This document shows, in pieces, positions 55,840 through 64,000 of a DNA stretch of 64,000 nucleotides. The notes beneath the pieces are model-generated. The model was given only the letters and a program-made list of their open reading frames with translations, was not told the DNA's origin and searched no databases. Location of the stretch: contig NZ_JAGFPE010000006.1 in assembly GCF_025962655.1 (NCBI RefSeq), positions 62,001 through 126,000 on the forward strand. The letters are read 5' to 3'. Each line of letters opens with the position of its first letter. The first letter of the stretch is position 1. Source of the DNA: Candidatus Symbiopectobacterium sp. NZEC151. Its GTDB lineage: Bacteria > Pseudomonadota > Gammaproteobacteria > Enterobacterales > Enterobacteriaceae. Position numbers and translations under genes: made by a program.

Positions 55840-57129
55840 TTATGACAGTACGGTCGGTACGGACGTATCGTCTTTTTTATGCCCGGAGAGTTCTCTTTCC
55901 AGCTGCTTTTCATCCAGCTCACCCACCCACTTGGCAACCACGATAGTCGCTACGCCGTTACCGACCAGGTTGGTCAAGGCACGCGCTTCTGACATAAAGC
56001 GGTCAATGCCCAGAATCAGCGCCAGACCGGCCAGCGGCAGATGCCCAACGGCAGAGATGGTCGCTGCCAGCACGATAAACCCGCTGCCCGTAACGCCTGC
56101 GGCACCTTTCGAGGAGAGCAGCAGCACCACCAGCAACGTAATCTGATGCCAGATATCCATATGACTGTTGGTGGCCTGAGCAATAAACACCGCCGCCATG
56201 GTCAGGTAGATAGAGGTGCCATCCAGATTGAAGGAGTAACCGGTAGGAATCACCAGGCCCACCACCGATTTTTTACAACCGACTTTTTCCATCTTGTTCA
56301 GCATGCGCGGCAGCACCGATTCTGACGAGGAGGTCCCCAACACAATCAGCAGCTCTTCGCGGATATAGCGGATAAATTTGAAAATGCTGAATCCGGTAGC
56401 GCGGGCGATGCTGCCCAACACCAGGAAAACAAACAGCAGACATGTGATATAGAAGCAGATGATCAACTGGCCCAGTTGCACCAGCGAACCGACACCGTAT
56501 TTACCAATGGTGAACGCCATCGCGCCGAACGCGCCGATCGGTGCCAGACGCATGATCATGTTGATCACGCCGAAAATGGTGTGTGAGAAGCTGTCAATCA
56601 CGTTGAAAATGACACGCCCTTTTTCACCCAGACGGTGCAATGCGAAGCCAAACATCACCGCAAACAGCAACACCTGCAAAATGTTACCACTGGCGAACGC
56701 ACCCACCACGCTCGCGGGAATCACATCCATCAGGAACGCCACCACGCCCTGCTGCTGCGCCTGCTGGGTGTAGACCGCTACCGCAGAGGCATCCAGTGTG
56801 GACGCATCGACGTTCATGCCCGCACCCGGCTGCATGATATTCACCACCAGCAGGCCGATAATCAGTGCCACGGTGCTGACAACTTCAAAGTAGAGCAGAG
56901 CGACAGCGCCGGTACGGCCCACCGATTTCATGCTTTCCATACCGGCAATACCGGTCACCACGGTACAGAAGATGACGGGGGCAATCACCATCTTGATCAG
57001 TTTAACAAATCCATCGCCCAGCGGTTTCATTTGCGCACCCAATTCCGGGTAGAAATGACCTAGTAGTATCCCTATCGTTATCGCTGTAAGAACTTGAAAA
57101 TAAAGACTTTTAAAAATCGACGCTTTCAT
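55840..57129 (-). CDS. dctA: DctA C4-dicarboxylate/proton symporter
   Basis: Inner-membrane DAACS-family transporter for succinate, fumarate, malate and aspartate, 429 residues. Conserved blocks: [20 protein letters not shown], the Ser-rich hairpin [32 protein letters not shown] and the last-helix region [18 protein letters not shown]. Usual length and position (yhjJ-dctA-yhjK as in E. coli). Confidence 0.97.
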   Translation of the reverse strand: MKASIFKSLYFQVLTAITIGILLGHFYPELGAQMKPLGDGFVKLIKMVIAPVIFCTVVTGIAGMESMKSVGRTGAVALLYFEVVSTVALIIGLLVVNIMQPGAGMNVDASTLDASAVAVYTQQAQQQGVVAFLMDVIPASVVGAFASGNILQVLLFAVMFGFALHRLGEKGRVIFNVIDSFSHTIFGVINMIMRLAPIGAFGAMAFTIGKYGVGSLVQLGQLIICFYITCLLFVFLVLGSIARATGFSIFKFIRYIREELLIVLGTSSSESVLPRMLNKMEKVGCKKSVVGLVIPTGYSFNLDGTSIYLTMAAVFIAQATNSHMDIWHQITLLVVLLLSSKGAAGVTGSGFIVLAATISAVGHLPLAGLALILGIDRFMSEARALTNLVGNGVATIVVAKWVGELDEKQLERELSGHKKDDTSVPTVLS

Positions 57130-57478
57130 ATACTTATCCTATGGTAGGGAAACACATAGGGTCGCAAACGACGCCTCTGTGACTGCGGCGAAAAGTAACA
57201 TTGCGGTAACAGAGTGGAAATGTTTTATAACTTTAGTTTGTGAACGTCAGGTTAAAAATAAGAGCTGAATCACATCAGCGAGAATGCAAAAAACAAACAT
57301 ACAAGTAATTTTCTTGCAACATATAACGATAACAAAACCAGTCCATTTGATGTTAAAAATAGAAAAACCAATAAAATACAATTGAAATAATAAAATACCT
57401 TTATTTTGTAAGGGTAATTTTTAGTGTTATCAGACGGTAACGGGAATGGGCGATATTGTTTCAGCAGTTTATGGCGGA
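57130..57478 (-). promoter_or_regulatory. Gap upstream of dctA
   Basis: 349 very AT-rich bases between the dctA start and the end of the shortened hmsP-like gene. Half-sites such as GTGATTCAGC and GTTCACAAAC hint at CRP control, as known for dctA, but no full site is convincing. I see no trace of GGDEF or EAL coding sequence. Confidence 0.45.
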
Positions 57479-58273
57479 CTAGGTCACATCCTTGTCGTTG
57501 GGCTGCGCGGCTTTATCCGTTATCTGCTGTGCTAAACGCTGCTGATTGAGGTTATAGCTGCGCACCAGCGCGCCCAGCTCATCATCGTGATGATGCTTTA
57601 GTGGCGTCAGGCGATGTTGCAACAGCTGTTCCGTCGGCACTTCCTGCAACTCGGTAATCACCGCCCGCAGCGGGTGAATCATCAAACGGTTGATGCACCA
57701 GGTCACCGCGACAGAGAGGATCAACGCCAGCAAGAAGTAAGTCGCCAACAGCATGGAAAAGGTGCTGACGATAAACTGAAACATACGGTGGGAATCCGCT
57801 TGCAGCACCAGCGTCGCCAGCGGCGCCGATGTCGGTGCCTGCGGTAGCGCATAAAGCGGCACCGCGATACGAATGGGTAATTTGAATACGCGCGCAAGCC
57901 ACGCAGGCACCGGGCGTTCGCTCGGGAAGCGTGCGTGCAACGTTTGCAGGTAGCCGGGCAACATCACGTCGGCGCGGCTCAGAAATGCCACGGGCAGCAG
58001 GTTATCGAGGATCGCTTCAACGCGAACCACATCACCGCGCAGCACCGCCTCCGCCAACGGTTCACGCACGGAAAAAGCGATGCTCTCCAGTTGCCTGGCA
58101 TAATCTTCACGCCGCTGCTGCACGAAGTGAAAAAGTTGTATCACAATAAACAGACTGAGCGTCACCACCGCCACGGCGGAAACCGCTGTCATCTGTTTGA
58201 TTGTCAAAGAGCGTCTCAGCCGCAAACCTGTTCTCCGTCGATGGCGCTTGTTCAGTTGTGTTGCACGGTTCAC
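57479..58273 (-). CDS. HmsP/PdeK-like membrane sensor lacking GGDEF-EAL domains
   Basis: 264-residue protein matching the N-terminal third of E. coli YhjK/HmsP (about 650 residues): a conserved RRSLTIKQM start, first membrane helix (VAVVTLSLFIVIQLFHFVQQ), periplasmic domain with VREPLAEAVLRGD and PVPAWLARVF, second helix (LLATYFLLALILSVAVTWCI), and HAMP ending DDELGALVRSYNLNQQ. It stops about 15 residues after HAMP. The GGDEF and EAL halves that degrade c-di-GMP are absent and not found in the gap beyond, so this is a sensor remnant or a repurposed short protein. It lies between dctA and the cellulose genes. Confidence 0.85.
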   Translation of the reverse strand: MNRATQLNKRHRRRTGLRLRRSLTIKQMTAVSAVAVVTLSLFIVIQLFHFVQQRREDYARQLESIAFSVREPLAEAVLRGDVVRVEAILDNLLPVAFLSRADVMLPGYLQTLHARFPSERPVPAWLARVFKLPIRIAVPLYALPQAPTSAPLATLVLQADSHRMFQFIVSTFSMLLATYFLLALILSVAVTWCINRLMIHPLRAVITELQEVPTEQLLQHRLTPLKHHHDDELGALVRSYNLNQQRLAQQITDKAAQPNDKDVT

Positions 58274-58405
58274 CGGGCACGATCGCGCTAGTATAGGCCA
58301 GCTTAAGCGCGTCTCAATGCCCTTTTATGAACCCAATGGGATTTCATCTTAATCCGAACTGTGTCGCACCAGCGTCGAGGAGGGGAAGCGCGCAAGAAGA
58401 GTGGA

Positions 58406-58430
58406 AGGCAGACCCACTGTGGGTCTGCCT
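58406..58430 (-). terminator. Hairpin downstream of bcsG
   Basis: AGGCAGACCCA / TGGGTCTGCCT, a perfect 11-base stem with a 3-base loop, 14 bases past the bcsG stop. Followed on the minus strand by TCCACTCTTC, a weak T run. Confidence 0.6.
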
Positions 58431-58443
58431 GATTGACCTGATG

Positions 58444-60099
58444 TTACTGCGGATAAGGCACCCAATCGCCGCCGTTGAGACGGATATAGACCTTGTCCTG
58501 ATAGGGCATCACGATGGCATTTTCGTTTTCAGAAATGGCCTCGGTTTGTGGAAGCTCCTGCGTCAATGCCGCCCAGTCGATGGTCGGTGCCACAAAGTTT
58601 TTACCGTCCACCAGACGAGACACCAGCGTTGAGATCGCCAGGTAACTACTGGGCGTTTTGATCTCAATGGGTGCGCCCTGATGCGGAGCAGCAGCGCCAA
58701 ACAGTTTCATGCCGACCGGAATATGGGTAATGCTGGGGCTTGGGATATCACGCAATCCGGACATCTGCATCTTATCCCCTTCCAGTGCGGCACCGTGCTC
58801 CGGCACCACCACCACCAGCACCTTGCGCCCCGATTTTTCCAGCACGTCGAAAAACGCATTCAACTGATCGAACAACGTCTTGGCGCGCGGCGCAAAATCC
58901 GCCGAGGTGTTAGTGCCCACCAGACGGTTGCCATCATGCAAGGGGATCACGTTGAAGAAGGTGGCACTGCGCGCTGCGCCTTGCTGAGTGGTGCCCGAGA
59001 GCCAGCGGTTGAGCAGTTCCAGATCGTTATAAATCGGTTCGCCGTCGAACGAGGTGATCTGATGGCTAATACCTTGTTGCGATAACAGTTGCGACTGCAT
59101 GTCGCCCTCTTCCCGCACCTCTTTAAGGTAGTTGCCGAACACGCCGGAGTGATCCAGCATCAGCTGTGATTTAAAGCCGAGGTTAGCCAGATTATCAAAC
59201 AGGTAGCACTCGCGGTTGGCCGGTTGATACAGCCCCTGATGCGACGTTTGCCCACAACTGGCACGCAGCAGACGAATTGATGCCGGGCCGCTATAAGCGG
59301 TTGCTGAGTTAAACTGGGAGAACATCACATCAAAACGTTGCCACAGCGGGTGGGTATCGAGATGGATGGCTTGCAAATCCGACCAGGAGAGCGAACAGAT
59401 ATTGATAATCAGCACGTCAAAGGGCTGTGCATCCGCAGGCAGTGCAGCCGGAAACGCGCTGACGCGCGATTTTTCCCGCGTATAGAACTGGTTGATGTAG
59501 GCCGTCAGGTTCTCATTGGTAGGCGGCAAGGTCGCCGCCGCCGGTGCATTCCCCGCGCTGGGGGACGCAGAGGTTCCGGAAGCCACCGAGGATGATGGCA
59601 GCAGTGCAATCGCGGGCCCACCCAGCGTTAGAATATTCAGCCAGGCTACCGCCGCAACGGTGAACACCGTAATGCGGATCCACTGCGACAGAAAAAGGTA
59701 CGCCACCAGCAGCACAAAACCCGCCCCAACCATCTGCCAGTTAATAAAGCGGCTCACCAGCTCAAGTAGATAGGCAGCGCTAAAGCCCGCAACCTGACTG
59801 CCCTGACTGAGAATGCTGTTGACCCCTGGCAGCCAGGTATCGTGGTAAAACAGGGCAATCCCAAGAGGGATGGCAATAATATTGCGCGCCCGGTGCAACC
59901 CCTCAGCACGTAATGGAAACAGCAGAAACGCCAGAAATACCAGGTTTAAAAACGGGTGAAAATTCAGGTAACCAAACCACAGCAGGGCGAATTTCAACAG
60001 AAAGTAGAAATTCCACCCACCCAGTCCGCGCCAATAGCGCCAGAGCTGTTGTTTCGGCGACACATGTTGTTTCGGCGACATCGTGTTTTTTGCATCCAT
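58444..60099 (-). CDS. bcsG: BcsG cellulose phosphoethanolamine transferase
   Basis: Inner-membrane enzyme that adds phosphoethanolamine to cellulose and supports BcsA stability. Start at ATG 60099 (551 residues), one base after the bcsF stop. Several N-terminal helices (residues ~25-165), a linker rich in Ser/Ala/Pro, then an alkaline-phosphatase-superfamily domain with the nucleophile Ser in ATAYSGPASIRLL, followed by RASCGQTSH, VPEHGAAL and HIPVGMKL. Active-site residues seem present. Confidence 0.94.
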   Translation of the reverse strand: MDAKNTMSPKQHVSPKQQLWRYWRGLGGWNFYFLLKFALLWFGYLNFHPFLNLVFLAFLLFPLRAEGLHRARNIIAIPLGIALFYHDTWLPGVNSILSQGSQVAGFSAAYLLELVSRFINWQMVGAGFVLLVAYLFLSQWIRITVFTVAAVAWLNILTLGGPAIALLPSSSVASGTSASPSAGNAPAAATLPPTNENLTAYINQFYTREKSRVSAFPAALPADAQPFDVLIINICSLSWSDLQAIHLDTHPLWQRFDVMFSQFNSATAYSGPASIRLLRASCGQTSHQGLYQPANRECYLFDNLANLGFKSQLMLDHSGVFGNYLKEVREEGDMQSQLLSQQGISHQITSFDGEPIYNDLELLNRWLSGTTQQGAARSATFFNVIPLHDGNRLVGTNTSADFAPRAKTLFDQLNAFFDVLEKSGRKVLVVVVPEHGAALEGDKMQMSGLRDIPSPSITHIPVGMKLFGAAAPHQGAPIEIKTPSSYLAISTLVSRLVDGKNFVAPTIDWAALTQELPQTEAISENENAIVMPYQDKVYIRLNGGDWVPYPQ

Positions 60100-60100
60100 G

Positions 60101-60289
60101 TTATTTATCCGCCTGTGACTCAGCGTCGTCACGCATCCACACCCCGTCAGATTTCAGGTAGCGTGGGCGTAACAGCCGGTTTTTCCAGTACTGATAACGC
60201 GGTGAAAGGTAACGCTGCACCAGATAGCCCAGTGGGAAAAAAACCAGCGCACTCAATGCAATAATCTGGAGGATATCGCTGAGCATCAT
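60101..60289 (-). CDS. bcsF: BcsF small membrane protein
   Basis: 62 residues with one N-terminal membrane helix (ILQIIALSALVFFPLGYLV) and a basic cytoplasmic tail. BcsF recruits BcsE to the membrane and links it to BcsG. ATG overlaps the bcsE stop (ATGA) and the stop precedes bcsG by one base, so bcsEFG is tightly coupled. Confidence 0.92.
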   Translation of the reverse strand: MMLSDILQIIALSALVFFPLGYLVQRYLSPRYQYWKNRLLRPRYLKSDGVWMRDDAESQADK

Positions 60290-61854
60290 GGTGTTTTTCC
60301 CTCCGAAGATGCCTCAAACAGCGCCAACCCGATGGGCTCGCGACGAATCGGCACTGACGCCGGGCGCTCCTCACGCGGCAGCACCACGGACTGCACGGTG
60401 CTGGAGATCACGCTCTCTTCACGGGTTTGCGACAAGGATTTTACTTCGATAAGCATCTGCACATCCTGCGACCACACCAGCCGATTGCTGAAAATCTCGT
60501 TGACCGGCAGGCGAAAAATGGATTTCAGCGCCGTCTCCAGTTCATTGGGACGACAGGTCGAGAGGTAAATAAACAGACGTTGCTGTGCCACCGTCACCAC
60601 ATCGCCAAAACGGCGCAGTTGGCACAGCGGCAGCGCCTGTTCTGCGGTTAATCCCGGCACCGGGCGCAGCGCCACCAGAATGCCCTTTCCCCCTTCCGGC
60701 ATCAGGGAGTGTTCGATCAACATGCGCACGGCGTTGCTGAACGCCACCTGTGGCAGGTAGCCCTTGAATTGCAAAGGCCGCATCGTGGTCAGTAACGTCT
60801 CGACATCGGCAGGCACGTGACGTCCAAAGCGTTGCCCCTGTACGCTCTCCAACCGCGCCAGAAAGCGGGATAACGGTTCGGAATGAGCCACAACAATATT
60901 GGCACCGCAGGCGAGCAGCAGCCGTTCATCGCTGGATCGCAAGCAAGGCCGCATCTCGCGAATCATGATTTTCAAGGCGTTGCCACGCTGACGGCGCAAG
61001 CTGTGCACCCAACGCGCCAGCATGTCCACATCCTGCGTTTGTTGCAGCGCGAAAATCAGCGTCGCGGAGTGCGTGAGCTGGGCTTGCTGCGCCAGTTCGG
61101 CGTTACTGTCCAGCAGTTGCCAGTGGTCGGATAATGCAGGCGCGCCTTCCAGCACGCTGCGCTCCGCATAAAACAGGTTTTCATCGTTCAGGAGCGGCGT
61201 GATGGACGCAGGATCGTCGTCCTCATCGCGCAACAGTTGCCATCCCTGGGTTTGCGGCGTCATCAACACCGCCAGATTGGCGTTAATGCCACCACCTTCA
61301 CTCCACCAGGCGATCAGATATTGGGCGCGATCCTGCTGCCATTGCAGGTGCGCCAGGCCATACAGGGTACGGTGCTGCGTGGTCAATATTCCGCGCAATC
61401 GCCCTACGCCGCTGCCGTGGGCCACCACCACCAACGCACACTGCCGCTGCGCCAACCAGGCCGCCGTATGGGTAATCCAACGCTGAAGCTGTTCGGTAGA
61501 AAAATCCTTCCACTGCGTCGCGGGCAGCAGCAAAACAAACAGGCGCTGACGCGGCGCGATGGCTCGGGTGACGTCATTGGTCAAGGCCATCAATGCCGCT
61601 TTGCTCTCCGCCAAACGGTAGCGTGAGAACTGGGCCAGCGCAGTGGGTAATAAGGGAGTAAAAGGAGCGTCATCTGCGGCGCCGCTGCGAATAAGGGTCA
61701 CGCGCGCCTGTTCTGATTGCGCACCAATGCATTGCCGACAAAGTAATTCGGCATCCACAGATCTGTCACAATTAATCCAGTACAGTCCAGGAACCTGCAT
61801 GGTGGTTAATTCATCCTGGAGTTCCCGAAGCCCTAATAAAAAGCGTGGCACCAT
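60286..61854 (-). CDS. bcsE: BcsE c-di-GMP-binding cellulose synthesis regulator
   Basis: Cytoplasmic protein of 522 residues that binds c-di-GMP and promotes cellulose secretion with BcsRQ and BcsF. The REC-like and GIL domains are recognisable (LRRQRGNALKIMIREM, DERLLLACGAN, GKGILVALRPVPG). The RxxD c-di-GMP motif is kept in QLRRFGDVVT. First gene of bcsEFG; the first possible ATG is at 61854. Confidence 0.94.
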   Translation of the reverse strand: MVPRFLLGLRELQDELTTMQVPGLYWINCDRSVDAELLCRQCIGAQSEQARVTLIRSGAADDAPFTPLLPTALAQFSRYRLAESKAALMALTNDVTRAIAPRQRLFVLLLPATQWKDFSTEQLQRWITHTAAWLAQRQCALVVVAHGSGVGRLRGILTTQHRTLYGLAHLQWQQDRAQYLIAWWSEGGGINANLAVLMTPQTQGWQLLRDEDDDPASITPLLNDENLFYAERSVLEGAPALSDHWQLLDSNAELAQQAQLTHSATLIFALQQTQDVDMLARWVHSLRRQRGNALKIMIREMRPCLRSSDERLLLACGANIVVAHSEPLSRFLARLESVQGQRFGRHVPADVETLLTTMRPLQFKGYLPQVAFSNAVRMLIEHSLMPEGGKGILVALRPVPGLTAEQALPLCQLRRFGDVVTVAQQRLFIYLSTCRPNELETALKSIFRLPVNEIFSNRLVWSQDVQMLIEVKSLSQTREESVISSTVQSVVLPREERPASVPIRREPIGLALFEASSEGKTP

Positions 61855-62333
61855 GGGTGTTGTCTTTATCGTTAAAGAGATGGAATAACACGTTGCACGC
61901 AGGCCGAACCACGTAGAACAGCACTACGCACAGTCCCTTGTTGAACCGTTCTTTGCAAGTACCGAGTATAGTTACGCTATTCACAAATAACAAAAATTGC
62001 GCCGCCATAATAGGAAAACATTTTTTCACGATTACTCGCGAAATTTTTACCAATTCTGAAAAAGTGTTCTATTACTTAATAGGTAATATTCCGACTAATG
62101 ACAAGGGTATAGCGCTGAGTTCTCACTCTGGAATACCAGAGACGAGAGGGCGCGGGAATGTATTTGTCAGCTAACTATTAATAGCCTAAATAATTCGCGT
62201 TGCAGGAAGGCGGCAAGTGAGGGAGTCCCGATGAGCTTACTTAGGTAAGTGATTCGGGTGAGCGAACGCACTGCAACGTGAAGTATGACGGGTATGTTAT
62301 TTGAATAAGCATCCTTGAGAGGCATAGGGAACC
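61855..62333. promoter_or_regulatory. Divergent gap bcsE / bcsR with ERIC
   Basis: 479 bases between the two halves of the cellulose cluster. AT-rich in 61960-62100, then an ERIC element (62184-62295) just before bcsR. Promoters for both operons must lie here; no individual site is convincing. Confidence 0.55.
62184..62295 (+). repeat. ERIC element in the bcsR leader
   Basis: Complete core (AGTCCCGATGAGCTTAC, then GTAAGTGATTCGGGTGAGCG) and right end (GTGAAGTATGACGGGTAT), without the insert seen in the copy at 25517. It ends 38 bases before the bcsR start and has the same orientation to its downstream gene as the other copy. Confidence 0.85.
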
Positions 62334-62549
62334 GTGGAAAATAACGCTACTCACCAAAATGCTATTACTCTCGCCGACCATCATGACGATTTGAATGTGT
62401 TGCGCCGCGCTTTTTCCTTGCCACCCATTGCTTATATCGATATTTCGCATCAGGCGCGTCTGACACAGATGATGGCTCGTTGGCCATTGCTGGCTGAATT
62501 GGCACATTTCCCCGCCACTGAATCACAGCACACTGAACCACAAGGATAA
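62334..62549 (+). CDS. bcsR: BcsR cellulose synthase regulator
   Basis: 71-residue cytoplasmic protein; the conserved C-terminal half reads LRRAFSLPPIAYIDIS and ARWPLLAELA, as in E. coli BcsR (YhjR). It forms a complex with BcsQ and gates BcsA. The start is a GTG at 62334 preceded by AGGGA. It is 5 bases from bcsQ. Confidence 0.92.
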   Translation: MENNATHQNAITLADHHDDLNVLRRAFSLPPIAYIDISHQARLTQMMARWPLLAELAHFPATESQHTEPQG

Positions 62550-62554
62550 CAGGC

Positions 62555-63295
62555 ATGCCGGTGATTGCGATGCAGGGGATTCGTGGCGGCGTTGGGACAA
62601 CGTCGCTGACGGCAGGTTTGGCCTGGGCACTTGAGCAACTTGGCGAGCCGGTGCTGGCTATTGATTTCTCGGCGGACAACCTGCTGCGCTTTCATTTCAA
62701 TATGCCCGCGCACAATACGCGCGGCTGGGCGCGCGCCGAGCTGGACGGCGACGCCTGGCATCGTGGTGCCATGCAATATCTGCCCAAACTGGCGTTTATC
62801 CCTTTTGGCACTCTGGCGCCAGAAGAGCATGAAACGCTGGCCCTGCGCCTGCAACACGTGCCCTCTTTTTGGCGTGACAATCTGCGCCATCTCGCCGGGC
62901 TTGGCCGCTACCGTTGGGTTTTGCTCGATCTGCCCGCCGGGCCTGCCACACTGGCGGTTCAGCAAGCATTGGTGCAGGCAGACACCGTGTTTACCGTTAT
63001 TGTGCCTGACGCCAATTGTCATATCCGTTTGCACCAGCAAACGCTGCCCGCCGACGGCCATTTTTTAGTGAACCAATTCGTCACCATCAGCACATTGCAG
63101 CAAGATCTGCATCACCTGTGGCTGCATACCTTGCCTAACCTGCTGCCGCTGGTCATCCACCGCGATGAAGCGGTCGCCGAATCCCTCGCCAGCAAACTGG
63201 CCACTGGGGAGCACAGCCCGCAAAGCCTCGCCGCAGAAGAGATGCTGACGTTAGCCAACTGGTGCCTGATCAATCTGACGACGGAGGCGCCATGA
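62555..63295 (+). CDS. bcsQ: BcsQ MinD/SIMIBI ATPase
   Basis: 246 residues, polar-localising ATPase required for cellulose export in enterobacteria. Deviant Walker A reads RGGVGTTS (Arg in place of the signature Lys, as in E. coli BcsQ). Conserved DANCHIRLHQQTLP and VIHRDEAVAESLA identify it. Full length, so cellulose synthesis is not blocked here. Its stop overlaps the bcsA start (ATGA). Confidence 0.95.
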   Translation: MPVIAMQGIRGGVGTTSLTAGLAWALEQLGEPVLAIDFSADNLLRFHFNMPAHNTRGWARAELDGDAWHRGAMQYLPKLAFIPFGTLAPEEHETLALRLQHVPSFWRDNLRHLAGLGRYRWVLLDLPAGPATLAVQQALVQADTVFTVIVPDANCHIRLHQQTLPADGHFLVNQFVTISTLQQDLHHLWLHTLPNLLPLVIHRDEAVAESLASKLATGEHSPQSLAAEEMLTLANWCLINLTTEAP

Positions 63296-64000
63296 GCACG
63301 GTGCTCAATCTGCTGCTGGTGCCCCCGGCCTATTCGGCGGTACGCCAGCGCTACCGTGACTTTCTCAAACAGGGGGCCACCCTGTTCACGGCAGGCATGG
63401 GCACGCTGTTGTCGGTGTTGGCCTGGACGTTTTTGCGCCTTGAGTCGCCCAGTTGGCAGCGGATTCGTAGCCAAAGTGCCTTCTGGTTTCCCCATATTTC
63501 CCCACATCGACCTCGCCCCGCCGATCCGTTGCGTTATCTGGCGCAGGGGCTGTGGCTGCTGGTGGTACGTAACGGGCAGATCCCCGCCGCCCGGCGTAAT
63601 CTGTTTTCGGCGCTGCCGCGCTGGCGTCAGCGCTATCTCAATATGATGCAGCAACTGCCGCAGCGCATGGGTATCCAAGAGGCGTCCGCTGATACCCAGA
63701 AACCGCCGGTATCGGCGTTGGAAACGCTGCTGTTGATTCTTCTCGCCCTTGCCACCACCGCGCTGGCGATATTGTGTATCACCCAGCCGCTCGATCTGCT
63801 GGCGCAGTTTATGTTTATGCTGCTGCTGTGGGGCATTGCCATGTTGGTGCGTCGGGTGCCGGGACGGTTGCCGACGCTGATGATGATCGTGCTGTCGCTG
63901 ACCGTTTCCAGCCGCTACCTGTGGTGGCGTTTTACGTCCACCCTTAACTGGGACGACCCGCTCAGTCTGATCTGTGGCTTGCTGTTACTGCTGGCAGAGA
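63292..64000 (+). CDS. bcsA: BcsA cellulose synthase catalytic subunit, N-terminal part
   Basis: Starts at ATG 63292, overlapping the bcsQ stop, and runs past the window end. The visible ~236 residues are the enterobacterial N-terminal extension and first membrane helices (TLLLILLALATTALAILCIT; LAQFMFMLLLWGIAMLV) up to VSSRYLWWRFTST, just before the glycosyltransferase domain. BcsA polymerises glucose from UDP-glucose and is activated by c-di-GMP at a C-terminal PilZ domain not in view. Confidence 0.93.
   Translation, partial: MSTVLNLLLVPPAYSAVRQRYRDFLKQGATLFTAGMGTLLSVLAWTFLRLESPSWQRIRSQSAFWFPHISPHRPRPADPLRYLAQGLWLLVVRNGQIPAARRNLFSALPRWRQRYLNMMQQLPQRMGIQEASADTQKPPVSALETLLLILLALATTALAILCITQPLDLLAQFMFMLLLWGIAMLVRRVPGRLPTLMMIVLSLTVSSRYLWWRFTSTLNWDDPLSLICGLLLLLAE

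Overview
The window looks like chromosomal DNA of a pectinolytic, motile member of the Enterobacterales, probably Pectobacteriaceae (Dickeya, Pectobacterium or Brenneria type). The basis is gene content and order (ugp, liv, panM, rpoH, ftsXEY, rsmD, zntA, tusA, yhhQ, dcrB, yhhS, yhjD, kdgK, yhjJ, dctA, bcs, close to the E. coli 76-79 min arrangement), a KdgR-type box in front of kdgK, ERIC repeats and a tandem set of chemoreceptors. The genus is inference; no rRNA or marker search was possible.

Layout. 1-1629: end of cpxR, then cpxA. 1673-10956: a metal block. A leftward copA-copZ-csoR copper efflux operon faces a rightward operon with a TonB-dependent receptor, a YddA/FusD-type fused ABC transporter and a private tonB-exbB-exbD set. 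Two CsoR-like dyads lie in the shared control region. 11143-14021: two overlapping exported proteins of unknown role (helical repeat protein and DUF3142 protein). 14029-15864: trmL, a Gln-rich yhhA-like protein and an AEC permease. 16040-21219: ugpBAECQ glycerol-3-phosphate uptake under a clear Pho box, with a structured repeat between ugpB and ugpA. 21522-27389: three paralogous chemoreceptors, the third preceded by an ERIC element carrying an insert. 27681-33851: an aminotransferase beside livJHMGF. 34278-47099: conserved housekeeping block (panM, rpoH, ftsXEY, rsmD, yhhL/M/N, zntA, tusA, yhhQ, dcrB) with one AT-rich orphan gene. 47141-49866: Tat-exported flavoprotein and two small lipoproteins. 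49941-57129: yhhS, yhjD, a 4-OT tautomerase, kdgK, yhjJ, dctA. 57479-64000: an HmsP/PdeK-like sensor without its GGDEF-EAL half, then bcsEFG and divergent bcsRQA (cellulose synthesis), running off the end.

The best candidate for an undescribed system is the copper-linked TonB locus at 4659-10956. The receptor, inner-membrane ABC protein and complete energy-coupling set appear to be one operon whose promoter carries a CsoR-like operator beside copper efflux, so the cargo may be a copper complex or a metallophore. Also notable are a three-stem repeat with compensatory base changes between its two copies (ugpB-ugpA gap and inside an ERIC), a preQ1-I type III riboswitch before yhhQ, and the truncated c-di-GMP phosphodiesterase homologue beside the cellulose cluster.
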